From Actinomycetes bacterium (GTDB taxonomy: Bacteria > Actinomycetota > Actinomycetes > Actinomycetales > Microbacteriaceae): a DNA stretch of 64,000 bases. Location of the stretch: contig JAEWJX010000105.1 in the NCBI GenBank assembly GCA_023386365.1, positions 1 to 64,000 of the forward strand, given 5' to 3'. The position numbers were made by a program, and so were the translations under genes. The notes under the pieces are model-generated. The model did no database searches. It saw only the letters and a list, made by a program, of their open reading frames with translations, and was not told the origin of the DNA. Position 1 is the first letter of the stretch, and each line of letters opens with the position of its first letter. Below are positions 1 through 8,049 of the stretch, in pieces.

Positions 1-22
1 GGGCTGGACGATCGTCCGGCCC
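1..22 (+). terminator. Hairpin terminator at window edge
   Basis: Two nine-base arms (1-9 and 14-22) pair around a GATC loop, with one G-T pair. On the plus strand the stem is followed by TCGCTTCTTT, a modest T-rich tail, so it probably ends a plus-strand gene lying outside the window. It can also form on the minus strand, just after the stop of the gene at 49-1092. Confidence 0.55.
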
Positions 23-48
23 CTCGCTTCTTTAACCCGTGCGGCGCC

Positions 49-1092
49 TCAGCCGGCGACCGGAACCTGGCGGGGGATCTCCAGCCACAGCTCCACCTCG
101 TCGTCCGGCTCACCACCGAGCAACGTCACCGCCTCATCGTCGACGGTGCGCAGCCCCACCACCGTGACCGCGACATCCGACCCCTCCGGCACGGTGCGCG
201 CGATCACCCGGTCGGCGGTCGTGTCGCGCAGCGCCAGCGCCAGACGGCCGAGCACCCGATCCAGGTCGGCGGGCGACAGCTCGTCGATGCCGCCCTCGTC
301 GAGCAGCGTCACGATCGTGCCGCGGCGCCGCGCGAGCATCACCTGCTCACGGACGGCGTCGTTCAGCAACCGACGGCCACGGATCTCATCACGGATCGCC
401 GCCTCCAAGTGCAGGCACTCGGCGCGCTGCGACACCGTCAGCTCGCCCCGCGACGACCGGATGGTGCGCAGCATCGGCAGCGCCATGATGCTCGTCTGGC
501 CGAGCCGGAACTGGCGCTCGTTGAGGTGCGCCTCCTGCGCCGCCTGCCACTCCGTCGCCTCCCGCTCGGCGTGCGCGAACCGATCCGAGTCGCGCGACGC
601 CTTCGCGAGGGTGTTCGTGAGGATGTGCGCGACACCCACCCATGACGCCGACCCGATCACGCCGATCGTGCCCAGCGCACCCGGGCCCGCCCAGAACAGC
701 GTCTGCACGACCAGGAAGATGATGCCGGCCCACGCGAACCCGGGACGCAACCGCACCGCCGTGATCGTCATGAGCGTGCCCACCGCCGCGACATACCAGG
801 TGGCGTACCCGTTGCCGCCCTCGCGGTTCGGGTCGAGCACCGTCGTGATCAGCGGCGGCAGCGCCACCGCGACACCGAGCGAGAACGACGCCATCCAGAT
901 CGGCATCCGCGTCTCCCGGCCCGGCCAGAGCGCCGTCGCCGTCACGACCGCGTAGAGCACCATCGCCACGAGCACCGGAACACGTTCGTTCGCGTACGGG
1001 AAGGTGAGCGAGTACCCCGCCAGCAGCAGGTGGTAGCCGGAGAACAGACCCGCCAGCGCGACGATGAGCGCGCGAGGGACGCCGATCTTCAT
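49..1092 (-). CDS. Membrane protein paired with histidine kinase (kinase-like, no ATPase motifs)
   Basis: The 347-residue protein has about five to six hydrophobic segments in its first 150 residues, then a charged stretch that looks helical or coiled-coil (about 155-260), then a small C-terminal domain. This plan mirrors the upstream sensor kinase, but I cannot find an H-box, N-box or glycine boxes. It is therefore either a degenerate kinase or an accessory membrane partner. Its ATG overlaps the kinase stop by 4 bases (ATGA), so the two are translationally coupled and probably act in the same signalling unit. The precise role is unknown; the link to the two-component system is inferred from context and layout. 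Confidence 0.6.
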   Translation of the reverse strand: MKIGVPRALIVALAGLFSGYHLLLAGYSLTFPYANERVPVLVAMVLYAVVTATALWPGRETRMPIWMASFSLGVAVALPPLITTVLDPNREGGNGYATWYVAAVGTLMTITAVRLRPGFAWAGIIFLVVQTLFWAGPGALGTIGVIGSASWVGVAHILTNTLAKASRDSDRFAHAEREATEWQAAQEAHLNERQFRLGQTSIMALPMLRTIRSSRGELTVSQRAECLHLEAAIRDEIRGRRLLNDAVREQVMLARRRGTIVTLLDEGGIDELSPADLDRVLGRLALALRDTTADRVIARTVPEGSDVAVTVVGLRTVDDEAVTLLGGEPDDEVELWLEIPRQVPVAG

Positions 1093-2345
1093 GCGTCACC
1101 CCCCTGCGCCGAGGCGGCCGCCGGTCCGGAGGGAGCCGGCCAGCGCAACGTCACGACCGTGCCCGAACCCGGCGCGGTGTCGACCTGGGCGACACCACCC
1201 ACACTGGCGACCCGCTCCAGGATTGACACCCGCACGCCGAGACGCTCGTTCGGAACCTGCGAGGCGTCGAACCCGCTGCCCCGGTCGCCCACCTCGACGA
1301 CGACGCCCGACCCGTCCGAACGCACCGACGCCCAGCGGGTCGTGCCCTCCCCGGCGTGCTGCAAGCTGTTCACCATCGCCTGCACCGCGGCCGAATACAC
1401 CGCCTCCGCCACGGCGACCGGCACCAGCGTCTCCCCCGCCCGGGCGGTGTCGACCGGAACCGGCTCCGACAACGCCGACGCCGCATCCGTGATGCGTGTG
1501 CCGAGCACGGCGACCGCCACATCCGCATCGCCCGGCGGGGTCACCGACACCGCATCACGCAGATAGCCGATCGCGTTGCCCGCCATCCGGGCCGCGAGCT
1601 CCTTCGCCTCCGGGGTGTCGGCCCGCGCCGCCGACAGGAACGTCGTGAGCACGCTGTCGTGGACGATCGCATCCACCTGCACCCGCTCCGCCTCGGTGGC
1701 GTGCTGACGCACCGCATGGCCGTAGCGTTCGAGCGCGGTCGCCTGCGCGCGGTCGACCGAGGAGGCGGCGCTGCGGAGGATGGCCGTGATGATCGTGATC
1801 GCGCCGCCGAGGATGATCGCGTACACCGAGTCGAGCGCCGCCTGGGCGGTCGTCACCCCGCCGCCCGCCGGGGTCACCCGGATCACGGCGTAGATGGTGG
1901 GCGCGAGGATCAGGTAGGCGGTCGCCACCCGCAGCGGGAACCCGACCGTGGCCATCGCCGTCGCAATCGTCAGCTGGTAGTACAGCCAGTAGCTGTCCTG
2001 GGTGGCCGCAGCCGGATCGACCACCGCGAACGGCCAGCTGATGAGCGCCACCAGGTAGACGACCGCGAAGGTGATGTGCGCACCGCGCACCTGCTGCCTC
2101 AGCGCCGACGCGAGCACGGTGAGCGCGAGCGACACCACCAGGGCGAACACCATCACGCCCGACCACAGCGGCTCCGAGTTGGGCAGCTGGGAGATCATCG
2201 CCGGGATCGACTGCAACATGAACGCGATGCCGAAGCCGGCCGCCGTGCGGGCGATGGCCGTGTCGACCCGCACGAGACTCAGAGGGTTGCGGACCGGACG
2301 CCCGCGGGGCACGGGCGCGAGACGCGCCCGCCCGAACTCAGCCAT
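1089..2345 (-). CDS. Membrane sensor histidine kinase
   Basis: The start chosen is the ATG at 2345 (protein begins MAEFGRARLAP), 418 residues. It overlaps the response regulator stop by 8 bases; the frame stays open further upstream, but that part lies inside the regulator gene. The N-terminal half holds several membrane segments. A linker carries VHDSVLTTFL near residue 230, fitting the phosphoacceptor His region of HisKA_3/NarX-type kinases. The C-terminal ATPase domain shows an N-box-like AMVNSLQHAGEG, the G1 motif GDRGSGFD and a GSGTVVTLRWP end. It should autophosphorylate and signal to the co-transcribed response regulator. The ligand is unknown. Confidence 0.8.
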   Translation of the reverse strand: MAEFGRARLAPVPRGRPVRNPLSLVRVDTAIARTAAGFGIAFMLQSIPAMISQLPNSEPLWSGVMVFALVVSLALTVLASALRQQVRGAHITFAVVYLVALISWPFAVVDPAAATQDSYWLYYQLTIATAMATVGFPLRVATAYLILAPTIYAVIRVTPAGGGVTTAQAALDSVYAIILGGAITIITAILRSAASSVDRAQATALERYGHAVRQHATEAERVQVDAIVHDSVLTTFLSAARADTPEAKELAARMAGNAIGYLRDAVSVTPPGDADVAVAVLGTRITDAASALSEPVPVDTARAGETLVPVAVAEAVYSAAVQAMVNSLQHAGEGTTRWASVRSDGSGVVVEVGDRGSGFDASQVPNERLGVRVSILERVASVGGVAQVDTAPGSGTVVTLRWPAPSGPAAASAQGGDA

Positions 2346-3033
2346 CGCTGTCGGGATCGAGTCCCGGCAGGATGCCGTCTTCGACCGCCCGGCGGAGCAG
2401 GTCGACCTTAGTCGGGGCGGGGCGGCCCACCTCGACATACTTGGCTCGGATGCGGTCCAGGTACTCGCGGGCGGTGGAGTACCCGATGCCGAGCTGCTCG
2501 GCGGCCAGCTTCAACGGCAGCCCCGACGCGTAGAGGTGGAGGATCTCGCGCTCACGGCGACCCAGCTCCGCCTTCGCGAAGTCGCGGTCGGCGTCGATCG
2601 CGCTCGCCCACTCGAGGTTGTTGAGCACCTCGCCGCGCGCGACGGTCGCCGCCGCCGTCACGACGGTGCGCATGGAAGCCGACTTCGGGATCACCCCGGC
2701 GGCGCCGGCGGCGAGCGCCTCACGCACCAGGTCGACCCGGTCGGCGATCGAATGCACCAGCACGGGCGCCCCGATCGCCTGCACGCTCTTCACATTGCGG
2801 GTGACGCTGGACCCGTCGCCCAGCGACAGGTCGAGCACGACCACATCGACTTCACGCCCGTCGAGACCGGCGATCAGCTCATCCACGTTCGACGCGGCGA
2901 GCATGAACTCGTGACCCGCCTCGACGAAGGCGGCCTGCAATCCGACACGCACCGACTCGTGGTCGTCGACGACCGCCACGCGGGCGGGCCGCGTCGTGGC
3001 GGAGGTTTCGGGGCGATCGTCCACCATGCTCAT
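2338..3033 (-). CDS. NarL/LuxR-type response regulator
   Basis: This is a 231-residue two-component regulator and first gene of a three-gene operon with the kinase and membrane partner. The receiver domain shows the acidic pair VVDDHES (about 23-24), the phosphoacceptor Asp68 in VVVLDLSLGDGS, and a conserved Lys in GVIPKSAS. A LuxR-type helix-turn-helix follows (about 150-215) with LGRREREILHLYASGLPLKLAAEQLG. The C-terminal recognition segment is longer than in classical NarL proteins. A second Met at residue 3 is an alternative start. It is expected to be phosphorylated by the adjacent kinase and to control transcription, perhaps of its own operon; targets are not visible. Confidence 0.85.
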   Translation of the reverse strand: MSMVDDRPETSATTRPARVAVVDDHESVRVGLQAAFVEAGHEFMLAASNVDELIAGLDGREVDVVVLDLSLGDGSSVTRNVKSVQAIGAPVLVHSIADRVDLVREALAAGAAGVIPKSASMRTVVTAAATVARGEVLNNLEWASAIDADRDFAKAELGRREREILHLYASGLPLKLAAEQLGIGYSTAREYLDRIRAKYVEVGRPAPTKVDLLRRAVEDGILPGLDPDSDG

Positions 3034-3081
3034 TCAGACTCCCCATCATCGGCGGGCATTCGCCGTGGCTCATGGTACCCC

Positions 3082-3099
3082 GGGCGCGGCTCCGCGCCC
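3082..3099 (-). terminator. GC-rich hairpin after the RNA methyltransferase gene
   Basis: GGGCGCGG at 3082-3089 and CCGCGCCC at 3092-3099 form an almost continuous palindrome between the methyltransferase stop (3119) and the response regulator start (3033). There is no T-tract. It is probably a terminator or attenuator separating the two minus-strand genes. Confidence 0.4.
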
Positions 3100-3118
3100 C
3101 CGAGTTCGTGATGCGTCG

Positions 3119-4348
3119 TCACACGCGCACGAAGGCGCCGACCGCCTCCACATGGTGCGTGCTCGGAAAGAGATCGAACCCGCGGAGGCCGGTGAGCTCG
3201 TACCCGAAGCCCGCAAGCAGCCCCGCGTCGCGGGCGAACGCCACCGGATCGCAGGCGACGTACACGATCTGGGCAGGCTTCAGCGCGGTGAGCGCCTCCA
3301 GCACCTCGCGTCCCGCGCCCGACCGCGGAGGGTCGAGCACGACGGTCGCCGCCTCCAGGCGGGCCTTCTCGAGGGCGGACGCGTCGGCGAGCTCCCGCAC
3401 CCACCGCTCCACGCGGGCGGTGACCGCCTGCGCCCCCAACCAGTCGGACAGGTTCTCGTAGGCGTGCTCCGTGGCGCGCTCATCGGACTCGACGGACGTG
3501 ATGCGGGTGCCCAGACCGAAGCGGTCGCCGACCGCGGCGGCCAACAGACCGACACCGCCGTAGAGGTCGAGGTTCGCGGCCTTCGGATCGAACCGGGTCT
3601 CGTCGATCGCCTCCTGCACGGCGCGGGTGAGCGTGAGCGGCGCGGCGGCGTGCACCTGCCAGAACCCGCCGTCGTCGACGAGGAACTCACGGTCCCCCAC
3701 CCGTTCACGGATCGCCGACCGCGCCTGCGTGCCGACGATGAGACGCGCCCCGCCGACGCTGGGCGCGAGCACCTCGATGTCCGAGCCCGCCAACTCCGGC
3801 ATCCGGTCGCGGATCGGGGCCGCCTCGCGCAGCTCGGAGGTGCCGAGCGGCAGATCCGACACCTTGATGACCTTGTGCGACCGCGCGGCATACGGGCCGA
3901 CCGTGCCGTCCTCGGCGACGTGCAGCCGCTCGCGGGTGCGCCATCCGCCTCCGTCGGCGGGGCCCTCGACGGCCTCCACCACGACATCGCGCTCGATACG
4001 CGCCATCCGCTTCAGCGCGTCGGAGAGAACGTGCGCCTTCAGCTCGCGCTGGTGCGCGGGCGTGATGTGCCCGAAGTCGGCGCCACCGGGCCGGATGCCG
4101 GGGTCGCGCGACACGTCCGCCTCCGGCCAGAGGTGCGGGCGGCGGTGCGGGCTCGGCTCGAGCACCTCGACCGTGTCGGCCCACCAGAAGCTCTTCTTGC
4201 GGTCGTCGCTGATGCGCGCACGCACCCGCTCGCCCGGAATCGCCTCCGCGACGAAGATCACCCGGCCGTCGAGACGGGCCACCCCGAAACCGCCGTGGGC
4301 GATGTTGGTAGCCTCGACCTCGACCTCACGGCCCCGCATGTCACCCAT
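3119..4348 (-). CDS. Class I SAM-dependent RNA (uracil-5) methyltransferase, TrmA/RlmD family
   Basis: The protein has an N-terminal TRAM-like RNA-binding domain (first 60 residues, EVEVEATNIAHGGFGVAR) and a C-terminal Rossmann methyltransferase domain. The SAM region contains LDLYGGVGLLAAAV, the motif VLDPPRSGAG, and the catalytic-Cys segment IVYVACDPVAF near the C-terminus. This matches enzymes that form 5-methyluridine in 23S rRNA or tRNA. The iron-sulfur Cys cluster of E. coli RlmD is not evident in the N-terminus. I chose the ATG at 4348 because TATGCT lies 7 bases upstream, which would make the mRNA leaderless; ATGs at 4360 and 4339 are alternatives. The target nucleotide cannot be told from sequence. 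Confidence 0.85.
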   Translation of the reverse strand: MGDMRGREVEVEATNIAHGGFGVARLDGRVIFVAEAIPGERVRARISDDRKKSFWWADTVEVLEPSPHRRPHLWPEADVSRDPGIRPGGADFGHITPAHQRELKAHVLSDALKRMARIERDVVVEAVEGPADGGGWRTRERLHVAEDGTVGPYAARSHKVIKVSDLPLGTSELREAAPIRDRMPELAGSDIEVLAPSVGGARLIVGTQARSAIRERVGDREFLVDDGGFWQVHAAAPLTLTRAVQEAIDETRFDPKAANLDLYGGVGLLAAAVGDRFGLGTRITSVESDERATEHAYENLSDWLGAQAVTARVERWVRELADASALEKARLEAATVVLDPPRSGAGREVLEALTALKPAQIVYVACDPVAFARDAGLLAGFGYELTGLRGFDLFPSTHHVEAVGAFVRV

Positions 4349-4355
4349 CCCACCG

Positions 4356-4361
4356 AGCATA
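4356..4361 (-). promoter_or_regulatory. Minus-10 box TATGCT, methyltransferase gene
   Basis: TATGCT (minus strand) sits 7 bases before the ATG at 4348, one of a recurring set of TAnnnT boxes in this window that would place transcription start at or next to the start codon. Confidence 0.5.
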
Positions 4362-4399
4362 GGCGGGAGGGCCGGGCCGTGCGTCGGGAAGGACCCCGC

Positions 4400-5032
4400 G
4401 TGCGCCTCTACCTCGCCTCGACCTCACCCGCCCGCCTCGCGACCCTGCGCGCCGTCGGCATCGAGCCGATCCCGGTGCCGTCGCACGTCGACGAAGATGC
4501 AGTCGCCGCCGCCGCAGGCCCCCTCGACCCCGACGACTTCGTGACGCTGCTGGCGCGCGCGAAGGCGGAGGCCGTCGCCGAACGGCTCGCCGACGCCGGC
4601 GACGTCGACGGGCTCGTGCTCGGGGGCGATTCGGCGTTCGTCGTCGACGGGCGCATCTTCGGCAAACCGCACCTGCCGGAGGTGGCCCGCGAACGTTGGC
4701 ACTCCCAGCGCGGCCGTTCGGGCGTGCTGCACTCCGGGCACTGGCTCATCGACGCCCGCGGCGGCCAGGTGGGCCGCGCGGTCGGCGGCGCCACGTCCGC
4801 GACGGTGCATTTCGCATCCGACATCACGGATGCCGAGATCGACGACTACATCGCCACCGGCGAACCGCTGGAGGTGGCCGGAGCGTTCACCATCGACAGC
4901 AAGGGCGCCGCCTTCATCGACCGCATCGAAGGCGACCCGCACACCGTCGTCGGGCTGAGCGTGCCGTTCGTGCGCACCCTGGTGCGGCAACTGGGCGCGG
5001 AGTGGCCGTCGCTCTGGAACCTCCCCGCCTGA
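4400..5032 (+). CDS. maf: Maf family nucleoside triphosphate pyrophosphatase
   Basis: The 210-residue protein starts at GTG 4400, with AAGGA six bases upstream; the frame is open far upstream but the Maf fold begins right here. The N-terminal LYLASTSPARLATL is the Maf signature, followed by LGGDSAFVVDGRIFGKP and a C-terminal GAAFIDRIEGDPHTVVGLS. Family members hydrolyse modified or non-canonical nucleoside triphosphates to the monophosphate and diphosphate, and some affect septum formation. Length is normal. It is divergent from the RNA methyltransferase and precedes the biotin carboxylase gene. In other actinobacteria maf also sits near acyl-CoA carboxylase genes (from memory). Confidence 0.88.
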   Translation: MRLYLASTSPARLATLRAVGIEPIPVPSHVDEDAVAAAAGPLDPDDFVTLLARAKAEAVAERLADAGDVDGLVLGGDSAFVVDGRIFGKPHLPEVARERWHSQRGRSGVLHSGHWLIDARGGQVGRAVGGATSATVHFASDITDAEIDDYIATGEPLEVAGAFTIDSKGAAFIDRIEGDPHTVVGLSVPFVRTLVRQLGAEWPSLWNLPA

Positions 5033-5039
5033 CCCCCGG

Positions 5040-5090
5040 GTTGTCGACCAGCCGCAATACGAGGCGGCGTGTTTGTGGACCGTCGACAAC
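5040..5090. repeat. 9-bp inverted repeat upstream of biotin carboxylase gene
   Basis: GTTGTCGAC at 5040-5048 and GTCGACAAC at 5082-5090 are perfect inverted copies with 33 bases between them. They lie between the maf stop and the accA promoter. This could be a terminator stem for maf or an operator; no T-tract follows. Confidence 0.45.
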
Positions 5091-5111
5091 GGCCTCGACC
5101 GCGCGTCGTCC

Positions 5112-5117
5112 TAGGCT
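5112..5117 (+). promoter_or_regulatory. Minus-10 box TAGGCT, biotin carboxylase gene
   Basis: TAGGCT lies 9 bases before the ATG at 5127, predicting a transcript with only about 2-3 leader bases. No Shine-Dalgarno sequence is visible before the ATG, consistent with a near-leaderless message. Confidence 0.5.
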
Positions 5118-5126
5118 GGGGTCACT

Positions 5127-6884
5127 ATGGCTCGCATCACGAAGGTCCTGATCGCCAATCGTGGAGAGATCGCGGTGCGTGTCATCCGCGCCGCCCGCGA
5201 CGCGGGCATCTCATCCGTCGCCGTCTACGCCGACCAGGACCGCGGCGCACGCCACGTGGTCCTCGCCGACGAGGCGTACGCGCTCGACGGCACGACCAGC
5301 GCCGAGACCTACCTCGTCGTCGAGAAGATCCTCTCGATCGCGCGCCGCTCCGGCGCCGACGCCGTGCACCCCGGCTACGGCTTCCTCGCCGAGAACGCCG
5401 ACTTCGCCCGCGCCGTGATCGGCGCCGGCCTCACCTGGATCGGCCCCGGCCCCGAAGCCATCGAACGTCTCGGCGACAAGGTGTCGGCGCGCCACGTGGC
5501 CGAGAAGGTGGGCGCCCCGCTCGCCCCCGGCACCCTGAACCCGGTCGCGGATGCCGCAGAGGTGCTCGCGTTCGTCGACCAGGTGGGCCTCCCGGTCGCC
5601 ATCAAGGCCGCCTTCGGCGGAGGCGGACGCGGACTCAAGGTCGCACGCACCCGCGAGGAGGTGCCCGAGCTCTTCGAGTCGGCCACCCGCGAGGCGGTCG
5701 CCGCGTTCGGACGCGGTGAGTGCTTCGTCGAGAAGTACCTCGACAAGCCGCGCCACGTCGAGACCCAGTGCCTCGCCGACGCCGAAGGCAATGTGGTCGT
5801 CGTCTCGACCCGCGACTGCTCGCTGCAGCGCCGCCACCAGAAGCTCGTCGAGGAGGCGCCGGCGCCGTTCCTCACCGACGAGCAGCGCGAGCTCCTCTAC
5901 AGCTCGTCGAAGGCGATCCTCAAGGAGGTCGGCTACCTCGGAGCCGGCACCTGCGAGTTCCTGATCGGCCTCGACGGCACCGTCTCGTTCCTCGAGGTCA
6001 ACACCCGCCTGCAGGTGGAGCACCCCGTGTCGGAGGAGGTCACCGGCATCGACCTCGTGCGCGAGCAGTTCCGCATCGCCGAGGGCGGCATCCTCGACTA
6101 CCCGGACCCCGAGACCCACGGCCACTCGATCGAGTTCCGCATCAACGGCGAAGACCCGGGCCGCAACTTCCTCCCGACGCCGGGACCCGTGCAGGCGATC
6201 CGCTTCCCCGGCGGCCCCGGCGTGCGCATCGACTCCGGCGTCACCACGGGCGACGTCATCTCGGGGTCGTTCGACTCGCTGCTCGCGAAGCTCATCGTGA
6301 CCGGCTCCTCCCGCGAGGACGCCCTGGAGCGCGCCCGCCGCGCCCTCGACGAGTTCGAGGTCGCCGGCCTCCCGACCGTCATCCCGTTCCACCGCGCCAT
6401 CGTCCGCGACCCCGCCTTCACCGCGCCCGACGGCAACTTCGGTGTCTTCACCCGCTGGATCGAGACCGAGTTCACGGGCGAGCTGGAGCCGTGGGGCGGC
6501 GTGCTCGCCGAGCCCACGCCCGCCGAGAAGCGCCACTCCGTGGTGGTCGAGGTCGAAGGCAAGCGCGTCGCCGTCTCGCTGCCGACCACGCTGCTGCCGT
6601 CGGCGACCGTCTCCGCTCCCCCGCCGCCGCGTCGCAAGGGCGGCGGCCGCTCCATCGCGACCGCGACCGGGGACGCGGTGAAGGCGCCCATGCAGGCCAC
6701 CATCGTGAAGCTGGCCGTGGCCGCGGGCGACAAGGTCGTCAAGGGCGACCTCGTGGTGGTGCTCGAGGCGATGAAGATGGAGCAGCCGATCACCGCCCAC
6801 AAGGACGGCACGGTCGGTGTGGTCGACGCCACGGTCGGCGCGACGGTCTCGTCGGGCCACCTCCTGCTGACCCTCGTCGACTGA
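5127..6884 (+). CDS. accA: Acyl-CoA carboxylase alpha subunit: biotin carboxylase plus biotin carrier
   Basis: The 585-residue protein fuses a biotin carboxylase (about 1-450) to a biotinyl carrier domain (about 510-585). It opens with ITKVLIANRGEIAVRVIRA, has an ATP-grasp glycine loop KAAFGGGGRGLKVA, FLEVNTRLQVEHPVSE, and the biotinylation site EAMKMEQ with the acceptor Lys near 550. It carboxylates its own biotin using ATP and bicarbonate; the carboxyl goes to acetyl- or propionyl-CoA via a separate beta subunit. In actinobacteria one such alpha subunit often serves several beta subunits for fatty acid and branched-chain metabolism. No carboxyltransferase gene is in this window. Confidence 0.93.
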   Translation: MARITKVLIANRGEIAVRVIRAARDAGISSVAVYADQDRGARHVVLADEAYALDGTTSAETYLVVEKILSIARRSGADAVHPGYGFLAENADFARAVIGAGLTWIGPGPEAIERLGDKVSARHVAEKVGAPLAPGTLNPVADAAEVLAFVDQVGLPVAIKAAFGGGGRGLKVARTREEVPELFESATREAVAAFGRGECFVEKYLDKPRHVETQCLADAEGNVVVVSTRDCSLQRRHQKLVEEAPAPFLTDEQRELLYSSSKAILKEVGYLGAGTCEFLIGLDGTVSFLEVNTRLQVEHPVSEEVTGIDLVREQFRIAEGGILDYPDPETHGHSIEFRINGEDPGRNFLPTPGPVQAIRFPGGPGVRIDSGVTTGDVISGSFDSLLAKLIVTGSSREDALERARRALDEFEVAGLPTVIPFHRAIVRDPAFTAPDGNFGVFTRWIETEFTGELEPWGGVLAEPTPAEKRHSVVVEVEGKRVAVSLPTTLLPSATVSAPPPPRRKGGGRSIATATGDAVKAPMQATIVKLAVAAGDKVVKGDLVVVLEAMKMEQPITAHKDGTVGVVDATVGATVSSGHLLLTLVD

Positions 6885-6885
6885 C

Positions 6886-6954
6886 CCGAGCGCTACCGAA
6901 TCTGGCGACGGCTACCGGCTGCCGGGCGCGGTCGCCAGATCGGGTAGCGCTCGG
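6886..6954. repeat. Very long imperfect palindrome (24-base arms) after biotin carboxylase gene
   Basis: Arms at 6886-6909 and 6931-6954 pair as 12 perfect base pairs (starting CCGAGCGCTACC), a 2-base mismatch, then 10 perfect pairs (ATCTGGCGAC), around a 21-base loop. It starts two bases after the accA stop. It may be a terminator without T-tract or a copy of a dispersed palindromic repeat. Confidence 0.6.
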
Positions 6955-6969
6955 ATAAAGGTTGCTCTA

Positions 6970-6993
6970 GAGTAACGGTTACTCATGAGTGAC
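6970..6993. promoter_or_regulatory. Operator of three alternating half-sites at arsR-type gene start
   Basis: GAGTAAC (6970-6976), one base, GTTACTC (6978-6984) form a perfect 15-base palindrome that abuts the ATG at 6985; the reading frame then supplies a third half-site, GAGTGAC (6987-6993). A possible minus-10 TAGAGT is at 6968-6973. This is the expected layout for an autorepressing ArsR-family regulator. Confidence 0.6.
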
Positions 6994-7308
6994 CTTTCAG
7001 CAGCATCCGCCGACGCCGTCTTCGACGCGTTGGGAGACCCCATGCGCCGCCGCATCGCGGAGGTGCTGCGCTGCGGACCGCAGCCCGTCGGCCGCATCGC
7101 CGACGGACTCCCCATCGGTCGCCCCGCGGTGAGCAAGCACCTCGGCGTGCTCGAGAACGCCGGCATCGTCACCCACGAGAGCGTCGGCACCCGCAACCTG
7201 TACGCGCTTGCGCCAGGCGGCTACGCGGCCGCCCAGGTGTGGCTCACCGAGAACTGGGATGCGGCGCTCGCCGCGTACCGCGACGCCGTCGAGAAGGAGG
7301 AGCCATGA
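6985..7308 (+). CDS. ArsR-family winged-helix transcription regulator
   Basis: The 107-residue protein is one winged-helix domain: VFDALGDPMRRRIAEVLRCGPQPVGRIADGLPIGRPAVSKHLGVLENAGIV, split here by function into a DNA-entry helix and recognition helix around PAVSKHLGVL. There are no obvious metal-binding cysteines, so it belongs to the group of ArsR regulators paired with AHSA1/SRPBCC proteins rather than the arsenic sensors. The ATG directly follows a palindromic operator, so it probably represses its own two-gene operon. Its stop overlaps the start of the next gene by 4 bases (ATGA). The inducing signal is unknown. Confidence 0.85.
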   Translation: MSDLSAASADAVFDALGDPMRRRIAEVLRCGPQPVGRIADGLPIGRPAVSKHLGVLENAGIVTHESVGTRNLYALAPGGYAAAQVWLTENWDAALAAYRDAVEKEEP

Positions 7309-8045
7309 CCTCGACGCTCCCACCCATCCGCCGCCACCTGGTCGTCGACGCGGCACCCGAACACGCCTACCGCGTGTTCACCGACGGGATCGGCACCTGG
7401 TGGCCGCTGGCCCGGTTCTCGGTCTACGAAACCGGCAACACCGTCGCGTTCGAGGGTGAGCAGATCGTCGAGCGGTCGGTCGATGGTGCGAGCAACACGT
7501 GGGGAGCGGTGCTCTCCGCCGACCCGCCGCACCGCATCCGCTTCACCTGGCACCCGGGGCACGACGACGACCGGGGCGAGGTGGAGGTGACCTTCACACC
7601 CGTCGGCGAACGGCAGACGCTGGTCACGCTCGTGCACAGCGGCTGGGAGGCGTACGCGGATGCGGCCCCCGCGGCCCGCGACGAGTACCGGGGCGGCTGG
7701 CCGGCCGTGCTGGGCGGCTTCGGCGCGGCAGCGAATGCGGGGCCCGCCGGCGACGAGACGATCTGGCTCGTGCTGGGCCACACCGCCGGGACCGCCGCCG
7801 GAGCTGAGGGCGTGTTCGCGCATCCGCTGTTCGCCGAGCACCGCGCGTTCCTCGAGGCCCTCGCCGAGGACGGCGCGCTGGTCGCCGCAGGTCCACTGCC
7901 CGACGAACCGGGCGCCGGCCAGACGGTGATCCGGATCGCCGCCCGCGACGCATCCGCATACCTTCAGCGCGCGGAGGCCGACCCGTCGGTCACCGGGGAG
8001 CTCCTGCAACTGCGGGTGCGCCCCTGGCGCGTCGTGCTGCCCTGA
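7305..8045 (+). CDS. SRPBCC (AHSA1-like) domain fused to YCII-related domain
   Basis: The protein has 246 residues from the ATG at 7305, which overlaps the arsR stop. Residues about 5-145 form an SRPBCC/AHSA1 ligand-binding fold (RRHLVVDAAPEHAYRVFTDG, IRFTWHPGHDDDRGEVEVTF, LVTLVHSGWEAY). Residues about 160-246 resemble a YCII domain (FAEHRAFLEALAEDGALVAAG, HPLF nearby). Each domain alone is a common small fold that binds hydrophobic ligands or acts as a minor enzyme; the substrate here is unknown. Coupling to an ArsR regulator is typical of AHSA1 proteins. The fusion suggests the two domains act on the same compound. Confidence 0.75.
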   Translation: MTSTLPPIRRHLVVDAAPEHAYRVFTDGIGTWWPLARFSVYETGNTVAFEGEQIVERSVDGASNTWGAVLSADPPHRIRFTWHPGHDDDRGEVEVTFTPVGERQTLVTLVHSGWEAYADAAPAARDEYRGGWPAVLGGFGAAANAGPAGDETIWLVLGHTAGTAAGAEGVFAHPLFAEHRAFLEALAEDGALVAAGPLPDEPGAGQTVIRIAARDASAYLQRAEADPSVTGELLQLRVRPWRVVLP

Positions 8046-8049
8046 CGCG

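Noticed and set aside
2996..4399. Upstream extension of the Maf reading frame
   Set aside because: The open frame before 4400 is antisense to the RNA methyltransferase gene; the Maf fold and a good ribosome site start at 4400.
5211..6860. Minus-strand open frame of 549 codons opposite the biotin carboxylase gene
   Set aside because: Antisense shadow of a gene with intact ATP-grasp and biotin motifs; product is low-complexity.
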